Assembly (NCBI GenBank): GCA_964464435.1
Contig: CAYXGE010000001.1
Coordinates: 1-64,000, forward strand
Source of the DNA: CAYXGE01 sp964464435
Lineage (GTDB): Bacteria > Pseudomonadota > Gammaproteobacteria > Burkholderiales > Methylophilaceae
Reading direction: 5' to 3'
DNA length: 64,000 nt
In this document: positions 15,560 through 25,732 of the stretch, one piece after another
Layout: the number at the start of each line of letters is the position of its first letter
Position numbering within the stretch: the first letter of the stretch is position 1
Translations under genes and position numbers: made by a program
The notes under the pieces: model-generated
Told to the model about the DNA's origin: nothing
Databases searched by the model: none
Seen by the model: only the letters and a program-made list of their open reading frames with translations

Positions 15560-16222
15560 ATGTTAGAAAAAATTATTATTAACCCTACAAAACAACCGCT
15601 TGCTTCTGTGATTTGGATGCATGGCTTGGGTGCAGATGGTCATGATTTTGAGCCCGTTGTGCATGCGCTCAATTTACCCCAAGTGAGATTTATTTTGCCA
15701 CATGCGCCTTATCGACCAGTCACCCTCAATAATGGTTATGAAATGCGAGCTTGGTACGATATTATTGGTCTTGGTGGCAATAGCCCCCAAGATGAAATGG
15801 GCATTAAAGCGATGCAAAGTCAGATTGATGCGCTAATTGCAGATGAGCTTGCAGCTGGCATTAGCGCAGATAGGATTCTACTCGCTGGGTTTTCTCAGGG
15901 GGGCGCCATGGCGTTACACACCGCCTTGCGTTATCCTACTTCACTGGCTGGGATACTTGCGCTGTCGACATACCTGCCGTTACGTCCATTATTAAAGCAA
16001 GAAAAAACCATTGAAAATCAACACATTCCTATTTTTATGGCGCATGGGACTTTTGATCAGATTATTTCGCTTGAAACAGCACAATTAAGCGCAAAATCGC
16101 TTGAGGAGAACGGTTACCGCATTGATTGGAAAACCTATGCCATGGCGCACAGTGTATGTGATGAAGAGATTAATGATATTCGACTATTTCTTACGAGAAC
16201 TTTACAATTAGCATCTTTTTAA
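15560..16222 (+). CDS. Alpha/beta-hydrolase carboxylesterase
   Basis: A 220-residue esterase of the phospholipase/carboxylesterase family (YpfH / acyl-protein thioesterase type). The oxyanion region WMHGLGADGHDFEPVV is followed by the nucleophile elbow GFSQGG (Ser112), Asp166 in HGTFDQII and His197 in MAHSVC. Such enzymes cleave short-chain esters. No signal peptide is seen, so it is cytoplasmic. It starts the + strand cluster that continues with xseB, ispA and dxs 33 bases later. Confidence 0.9.
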   Translation: MLEKIIINPTKQPLASVIWMHGLGADGHDFEPVVHALNLPQVRFILPHAPYRPVTLNNGYEMRAWYDIIGLGGNSPQDEMGIKAMQSQIDALIADELAAGISADRILLAGFSQGGAMALHTALRYPTSLAGILALSTYLPLRPLLKQEKTIENQHIPIFMAHGTFDQIISLETAQLSAKSLEENGYRIDWKTYAMAHSVCDEEINDIRLFLTRTLQLASF

Positions 16223-16255
16223 AAACCACGTCTCCGTTTTTCGAATCGAGCCAAC

Positions 16256-16480
16256 ATGAATCAATCTTTAGCAAACACCAGTTTTGAAGAAGCGCTTAAA
16301 GCGCTTGAACAACTGGTTACACAAATGGAGTCTGGTGAGCTTGCACTTGAGCAATCATTGGATGCATTTAAGCGTGGTACTGCATTAATACAACATTGCC
16401 AACAATCATTAGCCAATATTGAGCAACAAGTCAGTCTTCTAAACGCTTCAAATCAATTGGAGCGTTTTACTGATGAGTGA
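16256..16480 (+). CDS. xseB: Exodeoxyribonuclease VII small subunit
   Basis: A 74-residue helical protein with the XseB pattern SFEEALKALEQLVTQMESGE then LALEQSLDAFKRGTALIQHC. It binds the XseA large subunit (not in this window) to form the single-strand exonuclease. The gene overlaps ispA by 8 bases (ATGAGTGA), the usual arrangement in proteobacteria, which implies translational coupling. Confidence 0.95.
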   Translation: MNQSLANTSFEEALKALEQLVTQMESGELALEQSLDAFKRGTALIQHCQQSLANIEQQVSLLNASNQLERFTDE

Positions 16481-17363
16481 ATTTAACACTTGGGCAACCA
16501 GTATCCAAAGTCGAACCGAATTTGCCTTAGACCATTTTTTGCCGAACATACACATTTCGCCTGAACGTCTGCATGAAGCAATGCGATATGCAGTTCTTGG
16601 TGGTGGCAAACGCGTGCGTGCGTTATTAGCCCATGCAGCAGGTGAGCTATGTAATGCCAACCCTGCTCATGTAGATAGCGCCGCAGCCGCTGTAGAATTG
16701 ATTCATGCATACTCGCTTGTGCATGATGATATGCCATGTATGGACGACGATGACTTACGACGTGGCAAACCTTCTTGCCACAAGCAATATGACGATGCCA
16801 CCGCTTTACTCGTTGGTGATGCACTGCAAACCTTGGCCTTTCAATTGTTAAGTGACGACTTGTTAGCCCTTAGCCCACAAGTAAAACTTAACATGACGCA
16901 TACTTTGGCAGTTGCCAGCGGCTCGCGCGGTATGGCAGGCGGACAAGCCATTGACTTGGCGAGCGTTGGTAAACAATTAACGCAATCTGAACTCGAATTT
17001 ATGCATATTCATAAAACGGGGGCACTCATTCGAGCCGCTGTGCTTTTGGGCGCATACTGTGGTGAACAAGCTGATGCAGATAAAATAAAAGCGGTTGACC
17101 ATTTTGCTAAGCATATTGGTCTCGCTTTTCAGGTTGTCGATGACATTTTAGATACAGAAGCCGATACTACAACGCTTGGCAAAACTGCAGGTAAAGATGC
17201 GCTAAGTAATAAACCTACTTATGTCACCATTCTTGGCTTAAGTCGCGCCAAATCGCTGGCTGAAGAACTACACCAAAATGCGATAGAAGAATTGACTGTT
17301 TATGGTGAAAAAGCAAAGCGCTTAGTACAATTAGCCGACTTTATTACTGCCCGTAAACATTAA
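16473..17363 (+). CDS. ispA: (2E,6E)-Farnesyl diphosphate synthase
   Basis: A 296-residue trans-isoprenyl diphosphate synthase. The first Asp-rich motif is HDDMPCMDDDDLRRG with the two-residue insertion typical of bacterial FPP synthases, and the second is VVDDILDTEAD near residue 225. It makes C15 farnesyl diphosphate from IPP and DMAPP for the ubiquinone side chain and undecaprenyl carrier. It sits between xseB (overlap) and dxs, which feeds the same pathway. The product goes to IspB, encoded at 30676. Confidence 0.95.
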   Translation: MSEFNTWATSIQSRTEFALDHFLPNIHISPERLHEAMRYAVLGGGKRVRALLAHAAGELCNANPAHVDSAAAAVELIHAYSLVHDDMPCMDDDDLRRGKPSCHKQYDDATALLVGDALQTLAFQLLSDDLLALSPQVKLNMTHTLAVASGSRGMAGGQAIDLASVGKQLTQSELEFMHIHKTGALIRAAVLLGAYCGEQADADKIKAVDHFAKHIGLAFQVVDDILDTEADTTTLGKTAGKDALSNKPTYVTILGLSRAKSLAEELHQNAIEELTVYGEKAKRLVQLADFITARKH

Positions 17364-17402
17364 GGCTGCAATTATTTGTCCAGCCTCATTTATAATAACG
17401 AT

Positions 17403-19271
17403 ATGTATTCTTTACTTGAGACCATCCACACACCAGAGCAACTGCGGCTACTAGAGCGTAAACAGCTGTCACAATTAGCAAGCGAGTTACGGGCTTTTTT
17501 AATAGATAGCGTTGCACAAACGGGTGGACACCTAGCATCAAATCTTGGTGTAGTTGAACTCACCATTGCCTTGCACTATGTTTTTAACACGCCTGATGAT
17601 CGTTTAGTTTGGGATGTAGGTCACCAAACTTACCCACATAAAATCTTAACTGGCAGGCGAGAAGCGATGGCAGGCTTGCGCAAGCCTAAGGGGATTGCAG
17701 GTTTTCCTCGGCGAAGTGAGAGTGAATTTGACACCTTTGGTACTGGGCATTCAAGTACTTCTATTTCTGCCGCTTTAGGCATGGCTATCGCTGCCCAAAA
17801 AACAGGCTCAGAAAGACGCTCAGTTGCCATCATTGGCGACGGCGCAATGACTGCTGGCATGGCGTTTGAAGCCCTTAATAATGCGGGCGCGATGGATGCC
17901 AACTTATTAGTTATTTTAAACGACAACGATATGTCGATTTCAAACAACGTTGGCGCACTCAACCATTATTTAGCAAAATTACTTTCTGGTAAATTGTATA
18001 GCCAGTTTAAACGTTCTGGTAAAGGGGTTCTTGGCGTTGTTCCACCCGTATTAGAGTTTGCCAAACGTGCAGAAGAACATATGAAAGGGATGGTCACCCC
18101 AAGTACGTTGTTTGAAGAATTTGGCTTTAATTATATTGGCCCTATAGACGGTCATGACCTTAACACGCTGACCACGACGCTTAGCAATATTAAAGACTTA
18201 CAAGGGCCACAGTTTTTACATGTGATTACCCAAAAAGGCCGAGGCTTTCAACCTGCTGAAGATAATCCCTGCAAGTTTCATGGTGTAGGTAAGTTTGACC
18301 CAAGCAACGGTGATGCACTCGCTACCAGCCAAAAAAAAACCTACACCCAAGTGTTTAGTGATTGGTTGGTAGACATGGCAGCTCAAGATGAGCGACTGAT
18401 TGGCATTACGCCCGCCATGTGTGAAGGTTCTGGACTCAATGCATTTGCCGAACAATATCCTGAGCGTTATTTTGATGTTGGTATTGCTGAGCAACATGCA
18501 CTAACTTTTGCTGCGGGCATGGCATGCGATGGCTTAAAACCCGTAGTTGCTATCTACTCAACCTTTTTACAACGCGCCTATGACCAATTAATCCATGATA
18601 TTGCACTGCAAAATCTACCAGTCATGTTTGCCATAGACCGTGCTGGTATTGTGGGAGCAGATGGCCCAACCCATGCGGGCAGTTTTGATATTAGTTTTTT
18701 ACGTTGCATTCCCAATATGTTAATCATGGCACCTGCCAATGAAAATGAGTGCCGACAAATGCTGTATACCGCTTATTTGCATCATGGTCCAAGCGCAGTG
18801 CGATACCCACGTGGAAGCGGAACAGGTAAACCTATCTCCGCGCAAATGACTCAACTTCCACTTGGCAAGGGTGAGATAGTAAGAACCACAGCAAGTACAC
18901 ATAAGCAAAAAGTTGCGATTCTTGCGTTTGGTAGTATGCTCGCACCCGCACTACTGGCAGCTGAGCAATTTGATGCAAGCGTCGCTAATATGCGCTTTAT
19001 TAAGCCACTCGATACAACGCTTATTGACTCACTTGCAAGCACCCATGACTTAATTGTGACTATTGAAGAAAACGCTTTAATGGGTGGCGCTGGCAGTGCA
19101 GTATTAGAATATTTAACCAGTATTTCTAGCAAAGTAAACACGCTTTGCTTAGGCTTACCCGATACTTTTATTGAGCATGGCGTACATGAAACTATGTTGG
19201 CAGAATGTGGTCTAGATGCTGATGGTATTCAACATGCCATTGAAAAAAAACTAGCGGAACTAATAACCTAG
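17403..19271 (+). CDS. dxs: 1-Deoxy-D-xylulose-5-phosphate synthase
   Basis: A 622-residue thiamine-diphosphate enzyme, the first step of the MEP isoprenoid pathway (pyruvate plus glyceraldehyde 3-phosphate). Visible motifs are [19 protein letters not shown], the ThDP motif [18 protein letters not shown]...NDNDMSIS, and the pyrimidine-binding block [17 protein letters not shown]. The ATG at 17403 is preferred over a TTG 27 bases upstream because the protein then begins [17 protein letters not shown], which matches family N-termini. The start is 39 bases after ispA. Confidence 0.95.
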   Translation: MYSLLETIHTPEQLRLLERKQLSQLASELRAFLIDSVAQTGGHLASNLGVVELTIALHYVFNTPDDRLVWDVGHQTYPHKILTGRREAMAGLRKPKGIAGFPRRSESEFDTFGTGHSSTSISAALGMAIAAQKTGSERRSVAIIGDGAMTAGMAFEALNNAGAMDANLLVILNDNDMSISNNVGALNHYLAKLLSGKLYSQFKRSGKGVLGVVPPVLEFAKRAEEHMKGMVTPSTLFEEFGFNYIGPIDGHDLNTLTTTLSNIKDLQGPQFLHVITQKGRGFQPAEDNPCKFHGVGKFDPSNGDALATSQKKTYTQVFSDWLVDMAAQDERLIGITPAMCEGSGLNAFAEQYPERYFDVGIAEQHALTFAAGMACDGLKPVVAIYSTFLQRAYDQLIHDIALQNLPVMFAIDRAGIVGADGPTHAGSFDISFLRCIPNMLIMAPANENECRQMLYTAYLHHGPSAVRYPRGSGTGKPISAQMTQLPLGKGEIVRTTASTHKQKVAILAFGSMLAPALLAAEQFDASVANMRFIKPLDTTLIDSLASTHDLIVTIEENALMGGAGSAVLEYLTSISSKVNTLCLGLPDTFIEHGVHETMLAECGLDADGIQHAIEKKLAELIT

Positions 19272-19308
19272 TAGTATACTCAACTATTAGCTTTAAACTG
19301 GAATCTCT

Positions 19309-20118
19309 ATGAATCAGCCAACTATACCTGCCTCAATTGAGGATGTTCAAAACACCCCCGATGTGCGTCACTTAGCCATTGATAAAGTTGGCATTAAGTC
19401 TATTCGCCATCCAGTTAAAGTCAAAGACAAAACAGGCGGTGTGCAACATACTGTTGCTATGTTTGATATGTATGTGCATTTGCCACATAACTTTAAAGGT
19501 ACACATATGTCACGCTTTGTTGAGATTCTCAACATGAATGAGCGTGAAATTTCAATTGAGTCGTTTGAGACTATTTTACGTGAGATGGTTAAACGTCTTG
19601 AAGCAGAATCTGGCTACGTTGAAATGCGTTTTCCTTATTTTATTAACAAAGCAGCCCCTGTTTCTGGCGTGCAAAGCTTGCTCGATTATGAAGTCAGCTT
19701 TATTGGTGAAATTAAAAAAGGACAATTTGACATCACTGTTAAAGTATTAGTCCCTGTGACCAGCCTGTGCCCTTGCTCCAAAAAAATCTCTGATTACGGT
19801 GCACATAACCAACGCTCACACGTAACAGTTACTGCGCTGATTAATGATTTTATTTGGGTGGAAGACATTATTGGTCTTGTAGAAGAACAAGCTTCTTGTC
19901 AGCTTTACGGTTTACTCAAACGCCCAGATGAAAAATATGTAACTGAGCGTGCCTATGACAACCCTAAATTTGTAGAAGACATGGTACGTGATGTTGCGGC
20001 AAAGTTAAACGATGAAAAACGTATTGATATGTTTATTGTTGAATCAGAGAACTTTGAAAGCATTCACAATCACAGCGCATATGCACTAATTGAAAAAGAT
20101 AAGCGCAAAAAGCGTTAA
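19309..20118 (+). CDS. folE2: GTP cyclohydrolase FolE2 (type IB)
   Basis: A 269-residue enzyme that turns GTP into 7,8-dihydroneopterin triphosphate for folate synthesis. The type IB signature is visible: [20 protein letters not shown] with the catalytic Cys and metal-binding His, followed by [22 protein letters not shown]. FolE2 can work with metals other than zinc and often replaces zinc-dependent FolE under zinc limitation; no Zur site is apparent here and no folE is in the window. It lies 37 bases after dxs and ends at a strong terminator. Confidence 0.95.
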   Translation: MNQPTIPASIEDVQNTPDVRHLAIDKVGIKSIRHPVKVKDKTGGVQHTVAMFDMYVHLPHNFKGTHMSRFVEILNMNEREISIESFETILREMVKRLEAESGYVEMRFPYFINKAAPVSGVQSLLDYEVSFIGEIKKGQFDITVKVLVPVTSLCPCSKKISDYGAHNQRSHVTVTALINDFIWVEDIIGLVEEQASCQLYGLLKRPDEKYVTERAYDNPKFVEDMVRDVAAKLNDEKRIDMFIVESENFESIHNHSAYALIEKDKRKKR

Positions 20119-20120
20119 TT

Positions 20121-20147
20121 AAAAGGCCGCAATGAGCGGCCTTTTTT
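20121..20147 (+). terminator. Intrinsic terminator after folE2
   Basis: Stem AAGGCCGC (20123-20130) / GCGGCCTT (20136-20143) with loop AATGA and a following T run. It ends the dxs-folE2 unit and, because of the A run on the other side, may also stop the convergent protease gene. Confidence 0.93.
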
Positions 20148-20148
20148 G

Positions 20149-20796
20149 TTAAAACTTCTTGGTAAGCGTCATAATAGCGTTATCTCGCTTGATATCCATG
20201 CGATTAAGCACCGACATACCTAACAACACGACTTGCGGAAAACCGCCTTCTAACACCGTTGCTTCCACCTGATTCATGACGATTCCACCAATTTTAATGG
20301 TGTTAAGATGAATACGATAACCAATGACCAAGCCATTAGCTGTTGACATTTGTACTTGCTCACCACGTTTGTAATCAATATTGGCGTATTTAGCATCACC
20401 ACTGTTAATCGCAATCGTGGTTGCCCCTGTATCCACTAAAAATTTGAGCGTAGCGCCATTAATTTGCATATCCCCCAAAAAGTGACCTTGTGAATTTGCA
20501 TACAAATTCACGCTACTATTTGCACTGCTTTGTGCACTGGCAACAGATACCGCTTGTCCCATACCCAAGGTTTTTTGTTTGCCTTCCACTAAAAAGGTGG
20601 CTGTTTTGCTATCTGCAGAAATCAGTTTTACGCCATCAAAAGATTTTCCTACCGCCAAAGTGGTTGGTTTACTGCCATTAATAATCACCACCGCTTTACC
20701 ATTAAATAACCCCACCACATTCACGCTCACATCAGCAAGTGCGTTGGAAGCCAATAACCACGGGCTTACTAGGGCAGTAAATAAATAACGCTTCAT
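20149..20796 (-). CDS. Secreted retropepsin-like aspartic protease (TIGR02281 family)
   Basis: A 215-residue protein with a signal peptide (about 1-21, cleavage after ALA). The N-terminal half is a small beta domain also found in pilus- or cell-wall-linked proteins. The C-terminal half (about 95-215) is a retroviral-type aspartic protease with the active site FLVDTGATTIAIN and the later LLGMSVLNRMDI. Such proteins work as dimers in the periplasm or membrane. The start overlaps the stop of the upstream MFS gene (ATGA), so translation is coupled. The natural substrate is unknown. Confidence 0.85.
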   Translation of the reverse strand: MKRYLFTALVSPWLLASNALADVSVNVVGLFNGKAVVIINGSKPTTLAVGKSFDGVKLISADSKTATFLVEGKQKTLGMGQAVSVASAQSSANSSVNLYANSQGHFLGDMQINGATLKFLVDTGATTIAINSGDAKYANIDYKRGEQVQMSTANGLVIGYRIHLNTIKIGGIVMNQVEATVLEGGFPQVVLLGMSVLNRMDIKRDNAIMTLTKKF

Positions 20797-21965
20797 CCAA
20801 ACATTCCTTTTGTATGGGGTCTATCGCTGAGTTTTAAGCCAAATGCTATCACAACAAATCCTATGAGTGGAAACATAGCGGCCAAAGAAAAAGTCATCGC
20901 ACCACCCCAATACTGTAAGGCATAACCTCCTAGCAAACCGCCCACGGTTCCGCCAACGCCATAGGCAACGCTGTTATAAATAGCTTGCCCTTTAGCTTGA
21001 TGCCGCCCATTAAAAAACTGGGTAACCACTTCTACTGAAGCAGCATGAAAACTGCCAAAAGTTGCAGCATGCAAGCTTTGCGCAAGTATCAATAGCCATA
21101 CATTATCAACGGCTATGCCTATCATGCTAAAACGTATTACCGCTAACACCAAACTAACTAACATGATTGTTTTTAGGCTAAACCGTGACATTAATTTGGG
21201 CATTAGCATAAAGATTACAATCTCACAAATCACACCCACTGCCCATAGTAGGCCTATCATGCCTTTACTGTAGCCATGCTCAGCAAGATAGATTGAATAA
21301 AAGTTGTACAGCACGCCATGCGCTGTGACCATGCATGAACAACCAATCAATAAGGCTAATACAGCAGGTTGCTGAATGATTTTCCATACAGAAAAATGGT
21401 CTGTTTCATGTGGGGGCACGTGCGGCTCTGGCAGCGTAAAAGATAGTGCAAATAGCGCAACTTGCACTGCCAATAAAAACCACAACAAACTTGCAATGCC
21501 CGCAACATCTATCATAAAGCCCAAAATCACGGCTGCTACAATAAAGCCCAATGAACCCCACATGCGAATTCGACTGTAATGACCTGTTGAAGTTGTGGCT
21601 AAATGTGCCAACGTTAAAGATTCAGCCAAAGGCAAAGTTGAACTAGTAAATAAACTAAGCGCAGCCATTACCAAAAACATCCAAAAAAACCCATGCGCCC
21701 AAAATACTGCAGCAAACCCAATGAGCCCCAACAATGCTGTTAACCGAATCCAAACTGCGCGTTTAGCGGTATGGTCTGCCAGCCAACCCCAAAAGTTGGG
21801 GGCAAAAATACGGCTAATTTGAAATAAAGACATCAGAATGCCAATATCAGCAGCTGAGAACTGTTCTGATTGCAGATATAAACCCCAGTAGGGGACAAAA
21901 GCCCCTACAAAAAAGTAATAGACAAAGTAAAAGCGAGAAAGCCTAAAATAGAGGTGATGACTCAA
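20793..21965 (-). CDS. MFS transporter, MFS_1-like (HcaT/LacY-related)
   Basis: A 390-residue transporter with about 12 transmembrane helices. The N-terminus (FYFVYYFFVGAFVPYWGLYL) and the loop GWLADHTAKRAVWIRL are typical of the MFS_1-like group that includes HcaT and nucleoside or sugar proton symporters. The substrate cannot be named. The longest reading begins with TTG at 21965 and gives a normal N-terminus. It overlaps the protease gene by 4 bases and follows aroC by 27 bases. Confidence 0.85.
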   Translation of the reverse strand: MSHHLYFRLSRFYFVYYFFVGAFVPYWGLYLQSEQFSAADIGILMSLFQISRIFAPNFWGWLADHTAKRAVWIRLTALLGLIGFAAVFWAHGFFWMFLVMAALSLFTSSTLPLAESLTLAHLATTSTGHYSRIRMWGSLGFIVAAVILGFMIDVAGIASLLWFLLAVQVALFALSFTLPEPHVPPHETDHFSVWKIIQQPAVLALLIGCSCMVTAHGVLYNFYSIYLAEHGYSKGMIGLLWAVGVICEIVIFMLMPKLMSRFSLKTIMLVSLVLAVIRFSMIGIAVDNVWLLILAQSLHAATFGSFHAASVEVVTQFFNGRHQAKGQAIYNSVAYGVGGTVGGLLGGYALQYWGGAMTFSLAAMFPLIGFVVIAFGLKLSDRPHTKGMFG

Positions 21966-21992
21966 CGTTCAAGCTTTTAAGCAAATTGGTAA

Positions 21993-23084
21993 TTAAATAG
22001 TAGGGGTGCTAGATACGACATCGGCATTTTGTCCACGATGGCGTAAGGCATGGTCCATTAACACCAAGGCTAGCATCGCTTCTACAATGGGGGTTGCGCG
22101 TATGCCTACACATGGGTCATGGCGACCTGTCGTTTGCATCATTACTGCGTTTCCGTTTTTGTCGATTGAATGACGCTCTTGTGGAATGCTAGAAGTAGGT
22201 TTAAATGCAACATTCACTCGAATTTCTTGACCACTTGAAATACCGCCAAGAATACCGCCAGCATGATTTGTCGCAAATCCTTTTGGTGTTAATTCATCAC
22301 AATGTTCACTACCACGTTGCGCAACCGTGGCAAACCCATCGCCTATCTCAACGCCTTTTACAGCGTTAATCCCCATCATCGCGTAGGCAATTTCGGCATC
22401 TAGTCTATCGAAAATTGGCTCGCCTAACCCAACCGGTACATGGTCTGCAACCACTGTGATTTTAGCGCCAACTGAATCACGTTCTGCACGTATGCTATCA
22501 AGATAAGCTTCTAACTTAGGAATAATTTCCAAGTTGGGTGAAAACAACATATTGCCTTGTTGGCTTAACGCATCCCAACTAACAAAAGGAATGTCAATCT
22601 CACCCAATTGACTTAAATAGCCACGAATCTGGATGCCATACTTTTGTTTAAGCCACTTTTTAGCAATCGCACCTGCAGCCACGCGTACCGCAGTTTCACG
22701 CGCGCTTGAGCGACCACCACCACGATAGTCACGAATACCGTATTTTTGTTGGTAAGTATAATCGGCATGCCCTGGACGAAACGTATTCATGATTTTGCTA
22801 TAGTCTTGACTACGCTGATCAGTATTACGAATCAGTAATCCTATGGGGTGACCCGTGGTTTTACCCTCAAACACCCCTGACAAAATTTCCACTTCATCCG
22901 CTTCGGCGCGTTGTGTCACATGGCGCGATGTACCTGGCTTACGTCTATCTAAATCAACTTGCAAATCTGCCGCAGACAATTCTAAACCAGGCGGGCAACC
23001 ATCGACTACACCGCCAATAGCAGGCCCGTGCGATTCACCAAAAGAAGTGAGTGTAAATAAAGTACCAATGGTGTTGCCTGACAT
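21993..23084 (-). CDS. aroC: Chorismate synthase
   Basis: A 363-residue enzyme, the last step of the shikimate pathway (EPSP to chorismate, with reduced FMN). The three signatures are present: [19 protein letters not shown] near the N-terminus, [20 protein letters not shown], and [14 protein letters not shown] with later [13 protein letters not shown]. The length is usual. It lies in a minus-strand run behind the amidotransferase gene (58-base gap) and before the MFS gene. Confidence 0.97.
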   Translation of the reverse strand: MSGNTIGTLFTLTSFGESHGPAIGGVVDGCPPGLELSAADLQVDLDRRKPGTSRHVTQRAEADEVEILSGVFEGKTTGHPIGLLIRNTDQRSQDYSKIMNTFRPGHADYTYQQKYGIRDYRGGGRSSARETAVRVAAGAIAKKWLKQKYGIQIRGYLSQLGEIDIPFVSWDALSQQGNMLFSPNLEIIPKLEAYLDSIRAERDSVGAKITVVADHVPVGLGEPIFDRLDAEIAYAMMGINAVKGVEIGDGFATVAQRGSEHCDELTPKGFATNHAGGILGGISSGQEIRVNVAFKPTSSIPQERHSIDKNGNAVMMQTTGRHDPCVGIRATPIVEAMLALVLMDHALRHRGQNADVVSSTPTI

Positions 23085-23142
23085 GAGTAATCTCTTAAAC
23101 TTGAAAACCCCATAAGTTTACCACAAGGCACTGCTTGTGCAC

Positions 23143-23853
23143 TTAGCTATGCTTTAAGCCACTTATCCACTGTGTATAGACCTGTTTGGCCACTTTATTC
23201 AGAAAGAAAATGTGCAAGTCTAGGGTTTCTTGCATGATTGCTGCTGGTTGCACCGCAGGGCTTGCTTGAGAGGCATGCAACTCTTCTGCCCCTGTTTCGC
23301 ACCATACTCGCACCATATCAGCCGTCATTTCTACATGACATTGAAATGCCAGATGCTGACCCATCGCCCAAGCTTGATTCTGACAATACGCACTCGCAAG
23401 CAAATGAGTTGCACCCTCTGGCAAGGTAAAGGTTTCACCGTGCCAATGAAAACTATTAAATGACTCAAGCGCGCCAAACCATTTTTTTGCCTCATCATTT
23501 TGCGTCACATGCACCACACCCCAACCGATTTCTTTGACTGGGTTTGCACTCACTACACCGCCCAGTGCTTTACTCATCAACTGCCCACCCAAGCAATGTC
23601 CAAGTACAGGAATATTATGCGCTACTGCTTCACGAATCAGCGCCAACGCTGAGGCAATCCAAGGTAAGTCATCATTCACACTCATGGGGCCACCCATAAA
23701 CACGAGGCCACTATATGCCTGTGCTGAAATAGGCATTGCCTCACCTAAATCAATACGCACTTCGCACCATGGAATACCATGTTGCTCCAAAAAAGTGCCT
23801 AAATAACCCGCACCCTCAGTGCGCGCATGGCGAAACACCACGACTGGTTTCAT
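23143..23853 (-). CDS. Class I glutamine amidotransferase (GMP synthase-like)
   Basis: A 236-residue stand-alone class I amidotransferase. The nucleophile Cys87 is in [17 protein letters not shown], and the catalytic His is in [19 protein letters not shown] is the segment common to GuaA-like stand-alone domains such as YfeJ and those acting on gamma-glutamyl compounds. The acceptor substrate is unknown. The start overlaps the rluE stop (ATGA), so it is coupled to the pseudouridine synthase gene, an association with no obvious metabolic link. Confidence 0.88.
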   Translation of the reverse strand: MKPVVVFRHARTEGAGYLGTFLEQHGIPWCEVRIDLGEAMPISAQAYSGLVFMGGPMSVNDDLPWIASALALIREAVAHNIPVLGHCLGGQLMSKALGGVVSANPVKEIGWGVVHVTQNDEAKKWFGALESFNSFHWHGETFTLPEGATHLLASAYCQNQAWAMGQHLAFQCHVEMTADMVRVWCETGAEELHASQASPAVQPAAIMQETLDLHIFFLNKVAKQVYTQWISGLKHS

Positions 23854-24398
23854 CTGTTTCCTTTACTATCAATTTGCTTGTACTCACCAAGCAAAATTCC
23901 ATCCAAGTTGTAATTGCCTATAGCATATCGAATTAAACGCAAGGTTGGAAAGCCTATATGCGCTGTCATACGCCTTACTTGGCGGTTTTTACCTTCACTG
24001 ATTTTAATTTCCAACCAAGTCGTTGGTATCGCTTTACGTTCTCGTATAGGTGGGTTGCGTGCCCATAAATCTGCTGGCTCGTCCATCAGCCGCACTTGCG
24101 CAGGTTGGGTCATAAAATCCCCCAAATCCACACCTGTTAAAAGTGGCATTAAATCTGCTTGTGTAGGGGCACCTTCTACTTGTACCCAATAGGTTTTAAT
24201 TTCTTTATGCTTTGGATGACTTAAACGATGTTGTAAAGTGCCATCATCGGTTAAAATAAGCAAGCCCTCAGAATCAGTGTCCAGTCTTCCGGCTGCATAC
24301 ACATTGGGAATAGCGATAAAGTCTTTTAACGTAGCATGTTTCTCATGCGGACTAAACTGACAGACCACATTAAATGGCTTATTGAACAAAATAATCAT
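23850..24398 (-). CDS. rluE: 23S rRNA pseudouridine synthase, RluE-type
   Basis: A 182-residue pseudouridine synthase of the RsuA family without an S4 domain. The catalytic motif is [19 protein letters not shown] (Asp near residue 39), and the C-terminal [13 protein letters not shown] is the family's second motif. RluE modifies U2457 in E. coli 23S rRNA; the small size and the start [18 protein letters not shown] fit this group. Its start codon lies 15 bases from the divergent icd start, so the promoters of both genes must lie inside each other's coding region. Confidence 0.88.
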   Translation of the reverse strand: MIILFNKPFNVVCQFSPHEKHATLKDFIAIPNVYAAGRLDTDSEGLLILTDDGTLQHRLSHPKHKEIKTYWVQVEGAPTQADLMPLLTGVDLGDFMTQPAQVRLMDEPADLWARNPPIRERKAIPTTWLEIKISEGKNRQVRRMTAHIGFPTLRLIRYAIGNYNLDGILLGEYKQIDSKGNR

Positions 24399-24413
24399 GT
24401 TAGGAACGATGTA

Positions 24414-25667
24414 ATGGCTTCAAAAATTAAAATCCCAAGCTCAGGCACAAAAATTACTGTTAATGCTGATAATACCCTTAATGTGCCAGATACCCCGATT
24501 ATCCCATTTATTGAGGGTGACGGTATTGGTATTGATATTACACCACCGATGATTAAAGTGGTGGATGCTGCTGTTAACAAAGCCTATGGCGGTCAACGCA
24601 AAATCTCTTGGATGGAAGTGTATGCGGGCGAGAAGTCTACCAAAATCTATAATAAAGATGCAGATGGAAAAGAAGTTTGGCTTTCTGATGAAACCATGAA
24701 GGCACTTAAAGAATATGTCATTTCTATCAAAGGCCCACTGACTACACCTGTAGGTGGAGGTATTCGCTCGCTTAATGTCACATTACGGCAAGAGCTTGAT
24801 TTATATGTATGTTTACGTCCAATTCAATATTTCACTGGCGTGCCTAGTCCCGTCAAACACCCTGAAAAAACCGATATGGTGATTTTCCGTGAAAATACAG
24901 AAGACATTTATGCTGGTATTGAATGGGCCGCAGGCAGTGATGAAGTTAAAAAGGTCATCGCCTTTTTAAGCGATATGGGCGTGCGTAAAAAAATCCGCTT
25001 CCCAGAGGCTTCAGCAATTGGTATCAAGCCTGTATCTATAGATGGTAGCAAACGCCTGATTCGCAAAGCCATTCAATATGCGATAGATAATAACCGTAAA
25101 TCTGTCACCATCACCCACAAAGGCAATATCATGAAGTACACCGAAGGTGGCTTTAGGGATTGGGGCTACGAGCTGGCCAAAGAAGAATTTGGCGCGGTAC
25201 CTATTGATGGTGGTCCTTGGTGCAAACTGCCCAACGGCATTGTGATTAAAGACTGTATTGCCGATGCTTTCTTGCAAGAAATTTTACTGCACCCCGCTGA
25301 TTATGATGTGGTGGCTGCGCTTAACTTAAACGGTGACTACATGAGTGATGCATTGGCCGCACAAGTGGGTGGTATTGGCATTGCCCCTGGTGCTAACTTG
25401 AGTGACACTGTGGCGATGTTTGAAGCGACCCACGGCACAGCACCTAAAATTGCAGGTAAAGACATGGCTAACCCAAGCTCATTAATATTATCTGCTGAAA
25501 TGATGCTACGTCATATGGGTTGGGTTGAAGCTGCTGATTTAGTCCTAGCAGGCGTGGGCAAAGCCATTGCAAGCAAACGTGTAACTATCGACTTTTCGTC
25601 ACAAATGGAAGGCGCTACACAAGTTGGCTCTGCACAATTTGGCGATGAAATCATTGCCAATATGTAA
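24414..25667 (+). CDS. icd: NADP-dependent isocitrate dehydrogenase
   Basis: A 417-residue TCA-cycle enzyme. The ATG at 24414 follows AGGA at good spacing and gives [20 protein letters not shown], a normal N-terminus; a longer reading from 24336 runs back through the divergent rluE start and is not supported. Visible motifs are [13 protein letters not shown], the substrate-binding [35 protein letters not shown], and [20 protein letters not shown]. It is monocistronic and closed by a strong bidirectional terminator. Confidence 0.95.
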   Translation: MASKIKIPSSGTKITVNADNTLNVPDTPIIPFIEGDGIGIDITPPMIKVVDAAVNKAYGGQRKISWMEVYAGEKSTKIYNKDADGKEVWLSDETMKALKEYVISIKGPLTTPVGGGIRSLNVTLRQELDLYVCLRPIQYFTGVPSPVKHPEKTDMVIFRENTEDIYAGIEWAAGSDEVKKVIAFLSDMGVRKKIRFPEASAIGIKPVSIDGSKRLIRKAIQYAIDNNRKSVTITHKGNIMKYTEGGFRDWGYELAKEEFGAVPIDGGPWCKLPNGIVIKDCIADAFLQEILLHPADYDVVAALNLNGDYMSDALAAQVGGIGIAPGANLSDTVAMFEATHGTAPKIAGKDMANPSSLILSAEMMLRHMGWVEAADLVLAGVGKAIASKRVTIDFSSQMEGATQVGSAQFGDEIIANM

Positions 25668-25687
25668 TTTCATTTAATTTTGGTAAT

Positions 25688-25718
25688 AAAAAAACCGAAC
25701 GTTAAGTTCGGTTTTTTT
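25688..25718. terminator. Bidirectional terminator between icd and purK
   Basis: A perfect stem AAAAAAACCGAAC (25688-25700) / GTTCGGTTTTTTT (25706-25718) with loop GTTAA. The T run on one strand and the A run on the other serve both the icd and the purE-purK transcripts, which converge here. Confidence 0.95.
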
Positions 25719-25732
25719 GTGGCTATCGCAGA

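Noticed and set aside
24336..24413. N-terminal extension of icd by 26 codons
   Set aside because: It overlaps the divergent rluE start and does not look like the family; AGGA before ATG at 24414 supports the shorter form.
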